Below are positions 1 to 8,121 of a stretch of 52,946 nt of DNA, one piece after another (position 1 is the stretch's first letter; every line of letters starts with the position of its first letter). A program made the translations under genes and the position numbers. Below the pieces are notes generated by a model, which saw only the letters and a list, made by a program, of their open reading frames with translations, was not told the DNA's origin and did not search any database. The DNA comes from Terriglobia bacterium (lineage in GTDB: Bacteria > Acidobacteriota > Terriglobia > JAIQFV01), in NCBI GenBank assembly GCA_020072965.1, contig JAIQFY010000035.1, forward strand, positions 1-52,946, read 5' to 3'.

Positions 1-25
1 CCTCTCGATCCATTGCCGTTTCACC

Positions 26-316
26 TCAACGGGGCAGTCCAGATTTTTTTTTCAACCAGTCCAGTTCCACCTGCAACTGACCGATCTGCTGGTACAACCG
101 CGCCTGCAACTGTTCCGCTTCCTGCTCCTCCCGGTCACGGCGCTCGGAAAAGACCCGCGGCAACTGCTCCAACGCCTGCTTTTTCCAGGCCGCCACCTGA
201 GCGGGATGAATTCCATAGTGACTCGCAATCTCATTCACGGGTCGCTGTCCCTTGAGGGCTTCCAGGGCCACCTTCACCTTCATCTCGGCACTGTGCTTCC
301 TCCGCTGCTTCGGCAT
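26..316 (-). CDS. IS3-family transposase OrfA (helix-turn-helix subunit)
   Basis: A 96-residue protein that begins with a basic segment (MPKQRRKHSAEMKVKVALEA) followed by the HTH-8-type helix-turn-helix around residues 10-55 (INEIASHYGIHPAQV-like pattern with the AAWKKQAL signature). It ends in a glutamate/glutamine-rich heptad coiled coil (about 60-90) of the kind that multimerises OrfA. A Shine-Dalgarno-like AGGAGG lies just upstream of the ATG. In IS3 elements OrfA binds the terminal repeats, and a -1 frameshift makes the OrfAB transposase with the DDE domain. Here the A9 run sits near the 3' end exactly where that shift is expected, and the -1 frame is open to the window edge. Family assignment is firm; the IS subgroup is not resolved. 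Confidence 0.88.
   Translation of the reverse strand: MPKQRRKHSAEMKVKVALEALKGQRPVNEIASHYGIHPAQVAAWKKQALEQLPRVFSERRDREEQEAEQLQARLYQQIGQLQVELDWLKKKSGLPR
44..52 (-). other. Probable programmed -1 frameshift site (A9 run)
   Basis: On the minus strand nine consecutive A residues encode the Lys-Lys-Lys before the OrfA stop. A -1 slip turns the downstream reading into N-L-D-C-P-V-E-V-K-R-Q-W-I-E-R, which has no stop up to base 1 and resembles the OrfA-OrfB junction of IS3 elements. Slippage is inferred from the family and was not measured. Confidence 0.65.
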
Positions 317-402
317 CGCGTCCTCCTGAGTCCGCAGCAGCTATTTTACTACCTTAACCCCTGGTCCGAATTTCGGGGTACACTATAGTCCCCTCTTCAA
401 CT

Positions 403-861
403 TTGCCGGTTGCAGAGGTGCGTTTTAGATACCTGGGTCCCACCGAACGTGGCTCGGCCCTGGGTTCGGGCGAGATGCGCCGGCAGTTGGGTCTGAAACT
501 GCGCGCTCAAGATCCTTGCAACCTCCTCTATGTCATGTGGCGCCTGGAACCCAAGCCGGGGATCGTCGTGTCGATCAAGCTCAATCCAGGGCAACATGCA
601 TCCTCGGAGTGTGAAAACGGAGGCTATCGCAATATCAAGCCTTTGCGTACAGCCCCTGTTCCCGAGCTCAAAACGGGGGTGTCTCATTCCCTGCGGGCGG
701 AAATGAAGGGCGATAATCTCACGGTCATGGCGGATGACCGTGTTGTCTGGGAAGGGCCGATCGGTAATCAAGCACTTAAACTGAAGGGACCAGTAGGGCT
801 GCGAACTGACAACAGTCGCCTTGAATTCCAGATGTTCGTAGACAGCGGGATCCCTCGATAG
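403..861 (+). CDS. 3' fragment of a secreted/lectin-like protein cut by the IS element (probable pseudogene)
   Basis: An open frame that starts right at the IS edge (in-frame codons from 383; the first usable start is TTG at 403, without a convincing ribosome site) and ends at a clean stop. The roughly 150 residues alternate short hydrophobic strands and Gly/Asn turns. They end in a GPVGLRTDNSRLEFQMF pattern typical of concanavalin-A-like or DUF1080/LamG-type beta-sandwich domains, where such a strand closes the fold. No signal peptide is present because the 5' part is missing. The simplest reading is that the IS inserted into a longer gene whose start lies on the far side of the element. The exact family is uncertain. 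Confidence 0.5.
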   Translation: MPVAEVRFRYLGPTERGSALGSGEMRRQLGLKLRAQDPCNLLYVMWRLEPKPGIVVSIKLNPGQHASSECENGGYRNIKPLRTAPVPELKTGVSHSLRAEMKGDNLTVMADDRVVWEGPIGNQALKLKGPVGLRTDNSRLEFQMFVDSGIPR

Positions 862-963
862 ATTCTTAGAGTTCCGGATCGTCGATCTTCAGTCCTGCAT
901 TCCCTCACTCGGTCTCTCTGAATCGGTTAGGAAGGCAAGGGCGGACGAACCCGCGTTGATTTC

Positions 964-1827
964 TCATTGCAATGCGAAACTCTTCGGATCGATGGGCTGA
1001 TTGAATGTGATCTTTTCAAAGCCCGTCTCCCATTCCCCGAAGAATGTTGACTGCCCCACTTCGGCGGTGTAATGGATGGTCCAACGATGGGGGAGGGTCA
1101 GTCCATCTTCCTCGCGGAAATCTTCGAAAACTTCCAGCAATTCGAGGCGATTGTCGGTCTGGCTCGAAGAGAGGTCAGGGCGGCCGGCCAGCGGGGCCGG
1201 TTGAATAATCCTATAGATCGTCGCAACATGACGGAACGTTTCGGGCTCAAAGTAGAGGAAGATGTTGAGATTGCTCTCCCCCTTCCTCATCTGATACCGG
1301 ACTTCATGGGCCGGCTTTCCCTCGACTTTTGAAAGGCCACGGTATTGCAGCTTGGCCCCTCTCTGTTCCAGTTGTGTCAGGGGCCAGGCGGTGGAGAGGA
1401 CTCCACCGATCAGACCTTCTTTAATAATTCCATTGTAGAGGTAGAGGAAATCCCCGAGTTTAGATCGTTTGCCGGGTCGAATGTAGCCGACTTGGGCATT
1501 CTGTCCGTCAAAGGCAAAGAGCTCCTCAGGATAATCCTTGGATTCGAACTTCATGTCGTATCGGAATTTGTCACCTTCCGAAAGAAACACGGTCTGACCC
1601 ACCATGGAGCCGCTTCCCCCTGTCCTGACTCTCACGGTCCCGTTTCCTTCGGCGATGCATGTTTTCCGGGCTGCCAGTTTTTCCGGGGCGCCCACGGCCT
1701 TGAGACTCCGTGCGACCAGATCCTGAGGGTCCAGTTTGGGTTCTTTTGAAAGGGTGGGGGCCGGAAAGGCCAAAAGAGCTACGTAGAAAAGCGCCACTCC
1801 CAGGAACGTCTTCTTTTGCGCAGTCAT
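964..1827 (-). CDS. Secreted LolA-like lipoprotein-sorting-fold protein
   Basis: A 287-residue protein with a signal peptide (positive MTAQKK, hydrophobic core about 8-22, cleavage near residue 27). The body has the half-barrel repeat style of LolA/LolB-like proteins: alternating strands such as FRYDMKFES, QVGYIRPGK, HEVRYQMRKGESNLNIFLYF and HVATIYRI, ending in an ITFNQPIDPKSF motif often seen at the C-terminus of such periplasmic proteins. The C-terminal half of the cytochrome at 5742 ends with a very similar EIKFNQPIDDTKF, so the two share this fold. A strong AAGGAGGAG precedes the ATG. It stands alone and faces away from the methyltransferase gene. A role in outer-membrane lipid or lipoprotein handling is only an inference from the fold. 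Confidence 0.6.
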   Translation of the reverse strand: MTAQKKTFLGVALFYVALLAFPAPTLSKEPKLDPQDLVARSLKAVGAPEKLAARKTCIAEGNGTVRVRTGGSGSMVGQTVFLSEGDKFRYDMKFESKDYPEELFAFDGQNAQVGYIRPGKRSKLGDFLYLYNGIIKEGLIGGVLSTAWPLTQLEQRGAKLQYRGLSKVEGKPAHEVRYQMRKGESNLNIFLYFEPETFRHVATIYRIIQPAPLAGRPDLSSSQTDNRLELLEVFEDFREEDGLTLPHRWTIHYTAEVGQSTFFGEWETGFEKITFNQPIDPKSFALQ

Positions 1828-2290
1828 GATTTAATGCTCCTCCTTTAGGGCGACTCTTGATATTTCGAATGAATGGGTTCTCATTAAGTTCACTGCTGGA
1901 ATCCTATGGGTGTGGAAAGCGGGGCATGGAAACAGAGACCTCTTTATGGTAGAGCATTCTCCCTCCGATGTGAACAAGAAAAACGCCTCAGCGAGGTTTG
2001 GCAGGCGGCATGACATTGTCTCCGGAGGGCTGCAATCGAGGAACAAGAACGGGTTTCTGGAGTTCGGTGCTTCTTTTCCATGGGTGGGTTCCCAGGGTGG
2101 ACCCCCCTCAAGAGAGTGAGGAAGATACAATTTCACTTGTGATGAGTTCGATCCAGCATGCTTCCCCGATAGGGCCGAGATAGGTTCTTGTAGGCTGGAA
2201 GGGAATGTAGACGCCTTAAGGCCGTTGCTGTCATAATAATTTGGCGAGGACATTTTGAGTCCAAAAAATCTGGAGCGGTAATAATCAAGA
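1828..2290. other. Divergent intergenic region
   Basis: 463 bases between divergently transcribed genes. Open frames here have no family signature and atypical composition. It presumably holds both promoters; I could not pick a convincing -35/-10 pair. Confidence 0.4.
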
Positions 2291-3064
2291 ATGGTTGATC
2301 CAAAATCACGGTTCTCAAGCAGGGTGGAGAATTATGTCCGGTTTCGCCCCGGCTATCCCGGCCGAATCGTCGAAATCCTTCGTGAAGAGTGCAATCTGGC
2401 CCCTGCCTCGGTAATTGCAGACATCGGTTCAGGAACGGGAATTTTGGCGGAGTTGTTTTTGAAGAATGGAAACCAGGTCTACGGGGTTGAGCCGAACCGG
2501 GAAATGCGAGAGGCGGGCGAGAAACTCTTGAGCGGTGCCTCAAGGTTCGTGAGTGTTTGCGGGTCGGCAGAAGCTACAACGCTTTGTGATCACAGTGTAG
2601 ATTTTGTTTCTGCCGGTCAGGCCTTTCATTGGTTTGATCGTCAGAAAGCCCGTGAGGAGTTTTCCAGGATCCTGAAGCCGCAGGGATGGATCGTCCTGAT
2701 TTGGAATGACAGACGGACAGACTCCACACCGTTCCTTACGGCCTACGAGGAATTGATGCTCACCTACTCCATCGATTACAAAGAAGTCGATCACAAGCGG
2801 GTTGACAGCAATGTGATAAGTTCCTTTTTTGGATCCACCTCGTTTAAGTTGAGAAATTTGGAAAACCAACAGGCCTTTGACTTTGAGGGTTTGATGGGCC
2901 GCGTCTTCTCCTCTTCATATGCGCCGGAGCGGGGACATCCAAACTATGAACCCATGGTGAAGGCGCTGGCCACTCTCTTTCAGACGTACGAGGACCGTGG
3001 TCAAGTGGTCTTTGAGTATGACACCCGGCTTTACTACGGACAGCTTCCTGCAGACCAAGGTTGA
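2291..3064 (+). CDS. Class I SAM-dependent methyltransferase (type 11)
   Basis: A 257-residue Rossmann methyltransferase. Motif I (the SAM glycine loop) is seen as VIADIGSGTGILAELFL at about 41-57. An acidic residue ends strand 2 (YGVEPNREM, about 69-77), and post-motif FVSAGQAFHWFD (about 104-115) is typical of the type 11 family that includes trans-aconitate methyltransferase-like proteins. The C-terminus carries the recurrent FEYDTRLYYGQL signature. The N-terminal RFSSRVENYVRFRPGYP is also characteristic of this subfamily. The substrate cannot be told from sequence. The ATG has only a weak GGAG some 15 bases upstream. It may form a loose unit with the GNAT gene 90 bases downstream. Confidence 0.8.
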   Translation: MVDPKSRFSSRVENYVRFRPGYPGRIVEILREECNLAPASVIADIGSGTGILAELFLKNGNQVYGVEPNREMREAGEKLLSGASRFVSVCGSAEATTLCDHSVDFVSAGQAFHWFDRQKAREEFSRILKPQGWIVLIWNDRRTDSTPFLTAYEELMLTYSIDYKEVDHKRVDSNVISSFFGSTSFKLRNLENQQAFDFEGLMGRVFSSSYAPERGHPNYEPMVKALATLFQTYEDRGQVVFEYDTRLYYGQLPADQG

Positions 3065-3154
3065 CAGCACTTCAAACGTCTTCAGGGAGCGGATTCATCA
3101 TGGCTGGCCCGGAAGTCTTCATTCGTAGTTGGTTGGTGTGGAGGCGAGATGTGA

Positions 3155-3688
3155 ATGAAACCACCCGAAGAATTTGAAACCCCGCAATTGCGGTTGCGGC
3201 TGCCGGCGCTGGAGGATGCACCATCGATCTTTGATCAATACGCCCGGGATCCCGAGGTCACGCGCTATCTGGTCTGGCGACCTCACCGCTATATCGATGA
3301 GACCCGTGAATTTTTGAGGCGCTGCAAGGCCGTCTGGAAGGACGGGTCCGCCTTTCCCTGGATCATCATCCGCAGGGCGGACGAACAGCTCGTCGGGATG
3401 ATTGAGATTCGGATTAGCGGTCACACTGTTAGCCTCGGGTATGTGCTGGCCAGATCGTATTGGGGGAAGGGTTACGCTCCCGAAGCGGTCGAAACGGTGG
3501 TCGATTGGGCACTGGGCCAAAGTGAAATCTACCGAGTGTGGGCCGTCTGCGACGTGGAAAATCGAGCCTCGGCACGGGTGCTGGAGAAATCCAGGATGGT
3601 TTGCGAAGGGACCTTACACCGATGGATGATCCATCCCAACCGCAGCGACGAGCCCCGCGATTGTTATTGTTATGCGATTACGAAATGA
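3155..3688 (+). CDS. GNAT N-acetyltransferase, RimJ/RimL type
   Basis: A 177-residue acetyltransferase of the RimJ/RimL-like branch. The N-terminal TPQLRLRLPALEDAPSIF is the usual beta1-alpha1 start. The acetyl-CoA pyrophosphate loop is seen as YWGKGYAPEAVETVVDWAL (about 108-126), matching the R/Q-x-x-G-x-G/A pattern. VENRASARVLEKSRM (about 141-155) is the conserved helix that follows the strand 5 splay. The substrate may be a protein N-terminus, an antibiotic or a small amine; it cannot be decided here. The length is normal for the family. It ends 18 bases before the histidine kinase gene and may be co-transcribed with it. Confidence 0.85.
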   Translation: MKPPEEFETPQLRLRLPALEDAPSIFDQYARDPEVTRYLVWRPHRYIDETREFLRRCKAVWKDGSAFPWIIIRRADEQLVGMIEIRISGHTVSLGYVLARSYWGKGYAPEAVETVVDWALGQSEIYRVWAVCDVENRASARVLEKSRMVCEGTLHRWMIHPNRSDEPRDCYCYAITK

Positions 3689-3706
3689 ACTCCGCGCAAG
3701 CAAAGC

Positions 3707-4858
3707 ATGGACCATGAAACGATCGGACAGCGCCGTTTGGTGAAATGGACCCTGATTCTTCTGGGGTGGACCTTCCTGGGGGTCTTCTATGCCGGGCAGA
3801 CCTATCTCATCTATGCGCGCTCCAACCATCCCACCCGGTTAGCCCGAATCCTCCCGGGCGCCCTGGTAATCTGGTACTCCTGGGCCGTCCTTTCCCCGTT
3901 TATCATCTGGCTGGCCCGCCATTTCCGGATCGAACGAAAGCGATTGCTTCGGAATCTTGCGACGCATCTCGCGGCCGGTATATTCTTCTCCTTCCTGCAC
4001 CAGGCGGTTCCAATCCTCGTTTTCTCCACCGTGGACATCGCCTCGGGCAAGCCCTCCCTGTTCTTCAGCCGGCTCTTCAATTCGCTTTTTTCCCTGTACT
4101 TCAGCAATGATTTCTTCATCTATTGGATGATTCTGTTTGCGGTCCATGCCTTGGACTACTACCGCCGGTACCGGGAAGGAGAGCTGAAGGCCTCGCGTCT
4201 GGAGGGTCAGCTAGCCCAGGCCCAGCTCCAGGCCCTCAAAATGCAGCTCCATCCTCATTTCCTTTTCAATACCCTGCACGCCATTTCGGCGCTGGTTCAC
4301 AAAGACCCTGAAGTGGCCGACCGCATGATCGCGCGTTTGAGCGATCTGTTGCGGCTGACCCTGGATAGTGTCGGCGTCCAAGAGGTCCCTTTGAGACAGG
4401 AGCTGGATTTCCTCGAGCGCTATCTCGAAATTGAACAACAACGTTTCCAGGACCGGTTAAAAGTGCACTTGGAGGTCGACCCCCGGACCCTGGATGCGAT
4501 GGTACCCAACTTGATTCTGCAACCCCTGGTTGAGAACGCCATTCGGCATGGAATCGCACAGCGTTCATCCCCCGGTCGGGTTGAGATTCGTGCAAGACGG
4601 GAGGACACCCGGCTGCGGCTGGAAGTGCGTGACGATGGATCCGGACTCGAAGAAGGGGCAAGCGAAAATCTGAAGGAGGGGATCGGTCTGGGAAACACGC
4701 GGGCGCGGCTCGAACAGCTCTATGGCGCGGCGCACCACTTCGACCTCTCCAACGCCTCCAAGGGGGGGCTCGTGGTGAGTTTAATGATTCCATTCCGCAC
4801 GGAGTCCCAAGGCGGACGAAAGGGGCATCCCGATGAGTATTCGAGTCCTGATCGTTGA
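3707..4858 (+). CDS. LytS/YpdA-type sensor histidine kinase
   Basis: A 383-residue membrane kinase of the His_kinase (LytS/YpdA) class. Four hydrophobic segments lie in the first 150 residues (about 13-33, 49-69, 88-107, 130-148), followed by a short coiled coil (about 155-178). The phosphoacceptor box KMQLHPHFLFNTLHAIS follows at about 178-194, with the acceptor expected at His184. The ATP-binding HATPase_c part shows the N-box PLVENAIRHG (about 271-280) and G-boxes DDGSGL and GIGLGNTRARL. No extracytoplasmic ligand domain is present, so the signal is probably sensed in or at the membrane. The stop codon overlaps the start of the LytTR regulator by 26 bases, which couples the pair. Confidence 0.92.
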   Translation: MDHETIGQRRLVKWTLILLGWTFLGVFYAGQTYLIYARSNHPTRLARILPGALVIWYSWAVLSPFIIWLARHFRIERKRLLRNLATHLAAGIFFSFLHQAVPILVFSTVDIASGKPSLFFSRLFNSLFSLYFSNDFFIYWMILFAVHALDYYRRYREGELKASRLEGQLAQAQLQALKMQLHPHFLFNTLHAISALVHKDPEVADRMIARLSDLLRLTLDSVGVQEVPLRQELDFLERYLEIEQQRFQDRLKVHLEVDPRTLDAMVPNLILQPLVENAIRHGIAQRSSPGRVEIRARREDTRLRLEVRDDGSGLEEGASENLKEGIGLGNTRARLEQLYGAAHHFDLSNASKGGLVVSLMIPFRTESQGGRKGHPDEYSSPDR

Positions 4859-5600
4859 TGATGAGGTGCTGGCCCGCGAAAGGATCCGCGACCTACTCCG
4901 GGGACAATCGGGTTACGAGGTTATCGGGGAATGCTCCAATGGCCGTGATGCCGTCCAGAAGATTTTGGAGCTCGAGCCCGACCTGCTTTTCCTGGATGTT
5001 CAGATGCCCGGACTGAACGGGCTGGATGTTGTGGAGGCGGTGGGCCCGGGACACATGCCGGTGGTAATTTTTGTGACGGCCTATGACCAGTATGCGCTGA
5101 AAGCCTTCGAAGTGCACGCGCTCGACTACCTCCTGAAGCCGTTTGACCGGCCCCGGTTTCAGAAGTCCCTTCAGCGGGCTCAGGTACAGATCCAGCAGCA
5201 GAGGACTGGGAATCTCGATGACCGCTTGAGGGTGTTGCTGGAGGACTTGAAGGGGACCCGGAAATTCCTGGACCGGCTGGTTGTCAAGGACGCTGGCCGG
5301 ATTTTTTTCTTGAAAGCCAATGAAATTGATTGGGTCGAGGCGGCGGGAAACTATCTCCGTCTGCACGTCGGGAAGGAATCCCATCTTTTACGCGAGACCA
5401 TGGGACGGTTCGAACATCAGCTCGACCCCAATCATTTCCTGCGCATCCATCGTTCCGCCATCGTCAACATCGAGCGGGTCAAGGAATTCCGCCCCCTCTT
5501 TCATGGAGAATATTCAGTGATTCTGCGTGATGGACGTCAGTTGACGCTGAGCCGTGCCTATCGCGGGAGATTGAACGAACACTTGCGAAGGTTGCTTTGA
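4833..5600 (+). CDS. LytTR-family response regulator
   Basis: A 255-residue response regulator and partner of the upstream kinase. The receiver domain (about 3-120) has the acidic pocket D10/D11 (VLIVDDE), the phosphoacceptor Asp55 in LLFLDVQMPG, the Thr/Ser position in FVTAYDQYA and the invariant Lys102 in LKPFDRPRF. The LytTR DNA-binding domain (about 148-252) shows the F-L-K-A-N-E-I-D-W-V-E-A-A-G-N-Y start and the FLRIHRSAIVNIERV core, as in AlgR/LytR/AgrA. Such regulators bind pairs of imperfect 9-12 bp direct repeats. Targets are not evident; the cytochrome gene follows 141 bases later and could be one. Confidence 0.93.
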   Translation: MSIRVLIVDDEVLARERIRDLLRGQSGYEVIGECSNGRDAVQKILELEPDLLFLDVQMPGLNGLDVVEAVGPGHMPVVIFVTAYDQYALKAFEVHALDYLLKPFDRPRFQKSLQRAQVQIQQQRTGNLDDRLRVLLEDLKGTRKFLDRLVVKDAGRIFFLKANEIDWVEAAGNYLRLHVGKESHLLRETMGRFEHQLDPNHFLRIHRSAIVNIERVKEFRPLFHGEYSVILRDGRQLTLSRAYRGRLNEHLRRLL

Positions 5601-5741
5601 GACTCCCGGGGTTCATCACCTTTTCCCACCGGATGGTCCCCGAAAACCAACACTCTATCCCAAGTCCGTTGCCGTCCATCGGAGTAAATGTTAGATTCCC
5701 GCCACATCTCATTACACTCTTGAAAGGGGAAAATAGTCACG

Positions 5742-6932
5742 ATGACCAAAGCCCTCCCTCTTGTTCGGTCACTTGTTTTTGTTATTGTTGTGCTGATTGC
5801 GCTGCCGTCCCTGAAACTTGCCCCCTTTGGCCTCAGCATGGCCATGTCTTCAGGGCCCGGGTCCGGAAATGAGCAGGATAAACCCGCGGGGTCGCAGGAG
5901 AAAACAGCGGCACAACAGTATAAGAACATCCAGGTGTTCAAAGATCTGCCCGCCTCCGAGTTGATCGGAGCCATGCAATTCATCGCGGCTTCCCTGGGAG
6001 TCGGTTGTGAATACTGCCACGTGACCGCCGAGCGCGGCAACTGGCCGATGGAAAAGGATGACAAGAAAACAAAGCAGACGGCGCGCAAAATGGTCCTGAT
6101 GATGCGTGAGATCAATGCTGCGAACTTTGAAGGGAAGCTCGTGGTCAATTGTGCGAGCTGTCACCAGGGAAGATCTCAGCCGATGCCCATTCCTCCACTC
6201 AAAGGGGGCATCCTGGTGTCGTTGAAGCCAGGGCCCCCCGTCTCGAAGCCGCCGGATTCCTTACCGACGACAGATCAGGTCATCGACAATTACATACGAG
6301 CCTTGGGGGGCGCGGATGCCTTGGCGAAGGTCAAGACGGCAGTGCTTCGGGGAACGCTCCAGTTTTCAAATGGAAGAGCTATGGCGGTGGAGGTCTCCGC
6401 TGCGGCTCCAAATAAGATGCTGTGGACGCTCACGACTCCAAACGGGACGATTTATCGGGGATTCAATGGACGCGTCGGTTGGGTCAAGAGTAATGAGGTG
6501 GTCCGTCCCCTCACCGGATCTGACCTGGCACAACTCAAACGCAGAGCAGAGTTCAATGAAGAGGCGCGCTTCAAAGAGTTGTACCCCAAGAGATCACTGC
6601 TCGAGAAGGAAACCATCGACGGCCACGAAACCTACGTGATGGAAGCCACGGGAGTCGATGGGGTCCGGGAGAAAATGCTGTTTGACATTCAGAGCGGGCG
6701 ATTGCTTCGAAGGATAACCTTCGCTGAAACCCCACTCGGTCTCCTCCCGAACCAAACCGATTTTGAAGACTATCGGGACGTGGAGGGGATCAAACAGCCG
6801 TTTACAGTTCGGGTTACCGGTGCGAACAATGTTCAGACTGAGAAATTCACGGAAATCAAGTTCAACCAGCCCATCGACGACACCAAATTTGATCAGCCTG
6901 TTGTCGAGAAGGGAGCGGCACCATCAAAATAA
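5742..6932 (+). CDS. Di-heme cytochrome c of the photosynthetic-reaction-centre subunit type fused to a LolA-like domain
   Basis: A 396-residue exported protein. After a signal/anchor segment (about 8-35), the region 58-150 matches the reaction-centre cytochrome c subunit family: YKNIQVFKDLPASELIGAMQF, then heme motif CEYCH (89-93), a Met-rich helix KMVLMMREIN (116-125) likely to supply an axial Met, and a second heme motif CASCH (137-141). The classical RC subunit has four hemes; this is the short two-heme form found in non-phototrophs. The C-terminal half (about 170-390) is a separate beta-rich domain like the LolA-fold protein at 964, ending EIKFNQPIDDTKF. No photosynthesis gene is nearby, so a role in periplasmic electron transfer is inferred. 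The fusion is unusual enough to note. Confidence 0.75.
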   Translation: MTKALPLVRSLVFVIVVLIALPSLKLAPFGLSMAMSSGPGSGNEQDKPAGSQEKTAAQQYKNIQVFKDLPASELIGAMQFIAASLGVGCEYCHVTAERGNWPMEKDDKKTKQTARKMVLMMREINAANFEGKLVVNCASCHQGRSQPMPIPPLKGGILVSLKPGPPVSKPPDSLPTTDQVIDNYIRALGGADALAKVKTAVLRGTLQFSNGRAMAVEVSAAAPNKMLWTLTTPNGTIYRGFNGRVGWVKSNEVVRPLTGSDLAQLKRRAEFNEEARFKELYPKRSLLEKETIDGHETYVMEATGVDGVREKMLFDIQSGRLLRRITFAETPLGLLPNQTDFEDYRDVEGIKQPFTVRVTGANNVQTEKFTEIKFNQPIDDTKFDQPVVEKGAAPSK

Positions 6933-7082
6933 GTGTAGCCAGAGGAACATGAGGGTGTGCCTCTTTTGCCATCGACCGCAATGTGACCTAAAGAGCCTGA
7001 AAAATTGGAGTGACCCATGACCGTGACTCACGGACTCGTCTGCTCGGGTGGCCTTGATCCCGTCCACCGAGGGGGGAGATAA

Positions 7083-7159
7083 CGGGCTTTTGCAACCGGC
7101 AGGCAAGAGCCCGGGATCCCCCAAAACGGGATCCCGGCTACCAAGACTCTCATGAGAGT
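7083..7159 (+). promoter_or_regulatory. Overlapping stem-loops and palindrome in the leader of thiG
   Basis: In the 409-base gap before thiG, three structures are packed together. CGGGCTTTTGC (7083-7093) can pair with GCAAGAGCCCG (7103-7113) with one mismatch. CCGGGATCCC (7111-7120) pairs perfectly with GGGATCCCGG (7128-7137). ACTCTCATGAGAGT (7146-7159) is a perfect 14-base palindrome. The first two stems share bases 7111-7113. No U-run follows, so this is not a standard terminator. No TPP-riboswitch core was recognised. The remainder of the gap shows no gene. Confidence 0.4.
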
Positions 7160-7341
7160 TGCAGGGCTCAATTGTCCGGGGGTGAGAGTTTCCTCGTGCG
7201 AACCCAGTGGGCGAGGTGTGGGATATGTGAATTGCATTTTGCCGGGGTGGGATTTATGATGGAGGCTGAGTTCCCGTTCGATGATTCAAGACAGAGCGCA
7301 TGGGCGCGACTGTCTTTTGGAATGGCCCAAGGAGGCTTCCT

Positions 7342-8118
7342 ATGAATGACGACCTGGTGATTGCAGGAAAGACATTTCACTCACGCCTGATTGTGGGCAC
7401 GGGGAAATACCGGAGTTTTCCGGAAATGAAGCGCGCCCACGAAGCGAGCGGGGCGGAGATGGTCACGGTGGCCGTCCGCCGGGTGAATCTGAGTGACCGT
7501 TCCAAGGAGTCGCTGCTCGACTACATCGACCGGGACCGGATGTTCATTCTTCCCAATACGGCGGGATGCTACACCGTCGATGAAGCGGTTCGGACGGCAC
7601 GGCTGGGCCGCGAAGCGGGGCTCTCCAACTGGGTAAAGCTGGAAGTGATCGGCGACGAGAAGACCTTGTTTCCCGATGTGATGGGGTTGATCGAGGCGAC
7701 CCGGACCCTGGTAAAGGAAGGGTTTGTGGTCCTGCCGTATACGAACGATGATCTCATCATCGCGAAGCGGCTCATCGATGCGGGGGCGTCCGCGGTGATG
7801 CCATTGGGTGCGCCCATTGGCAGCGGGATGGGCATCCAGAATCCCACCAACATCCGGATCATGCGCGAGATGATTACCGGGGTCCCGCTCATTGTGGACG
7901 CCGGCGTCGGTACGGCGAGCGATGCAGCGATTGCCATGGAACTGGGTGCAGATGCCGTGTTGATGAATACGGGAATTGCCTGCGCTCAGGATGCGGTCAT
8001 GATGGCCGATGCGATGAGACATGCAGTGATTGCCGGGCGACAGGCCTATCTGGCCGGCCGGATCGAGAAGAAGCTGTATGCGACGGCCTCCAGCCCCCTG
8101 GCAGGAGTGGTGCGGTAA
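7342..8118 (+). CDS. thiG: Thiazole synthase ThiG
   Basis: A 258-residue TIM-barrel enzyme that builds the thiazole phosphate of thiamine from deoxyxylulose phosphate, dehydroglycine and sulfur carried on ThiS thiocarboxylate. Diagnostic stretches are the start [15 protein letters not shown], the Schiff-base lysine in [15 protein letters not shown] (Lys99), [13 protein letters not shown] and [12 protein letters not shown] (phosphate site), and the end [10 protein letters not shown] chose the ATG at 7342 because AAGGAGG lies 7 bases upstream; an in-frame ATG at 7300 would add 14 residues foreign to the family. No thiS, thiH/thiO or thiF of the usual operon is adjacent; the only ThiS/MoaD-like and ThiF-like domains in the window are in the fusion at 21369. 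Confidence 0.95.
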   Translation: MNDDLVIAGKTFHSRLIVGTGKYRSFPEMKRAHEASGAEMVTVAVRRVNLSDRSKESLLDYIDRDRMFILPNTAGCYTVDEAVRTARLGREAGLSNWVKLEVIGDEKTLFPDVMGLIEATRTLVKEGFVVLPYTNDDLIIAKRLIDAGASAVMPLGAPIGSGMGIQNPTNIRIMREMITGVPLIVDAGVGTASDAAIAMELGADAVLMNTGIACAQDAVMMADAMRHAVIAGRQAYLAGRIEKKLYATASSPLAGVVR

Positions 8119-8121
8119 AGG

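Larger units (their letters stand above)
1..382 (-). mobile_element. IS3-family insertion sequence, one end (partial)
   Basis: The left end of an IS3-family element; the rest lies beyond the window start. It contains the orfA-type transposase gene on the minus strand and a poly-A slippery site leading into an orfB frame that stays open to the edge. Read on the minus strand, the outer end near 382 begins TGTACCCCGAAATTCGG, which has the TG start and length of an IS3-family terminal repeat. I place the boundary at 382 because the lectin-like reading frame begins right after it. The target duplication cannot be checked because the other end is missing. Confidence 0.75.

Noticed and set aside
2140-2170. 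tRNA-like GTTCGATCC
   Set aside because: No acceptor stem or anticodon arm can be folded around it.
1831-2253. 140-residue minus-strand reading frame
   Set aside because: No signature, ends right at the LolA-like gene start, and composition looks non-coding.
7160-7250. TPP riboswitch before thiG
   Set aside because: GGGTGAGAG and GAACCCAGTGGG fragments superficially resemble parts of the motif, but the conserved CTGAGA...GAACCTGATC...core and its spacing are absent.
7300-7341. Longer ThiG start (14 more residues)
   Set aside because: The strong AAGGAGG belongs to the ATG at 7342, and the extra residues are not family-like.
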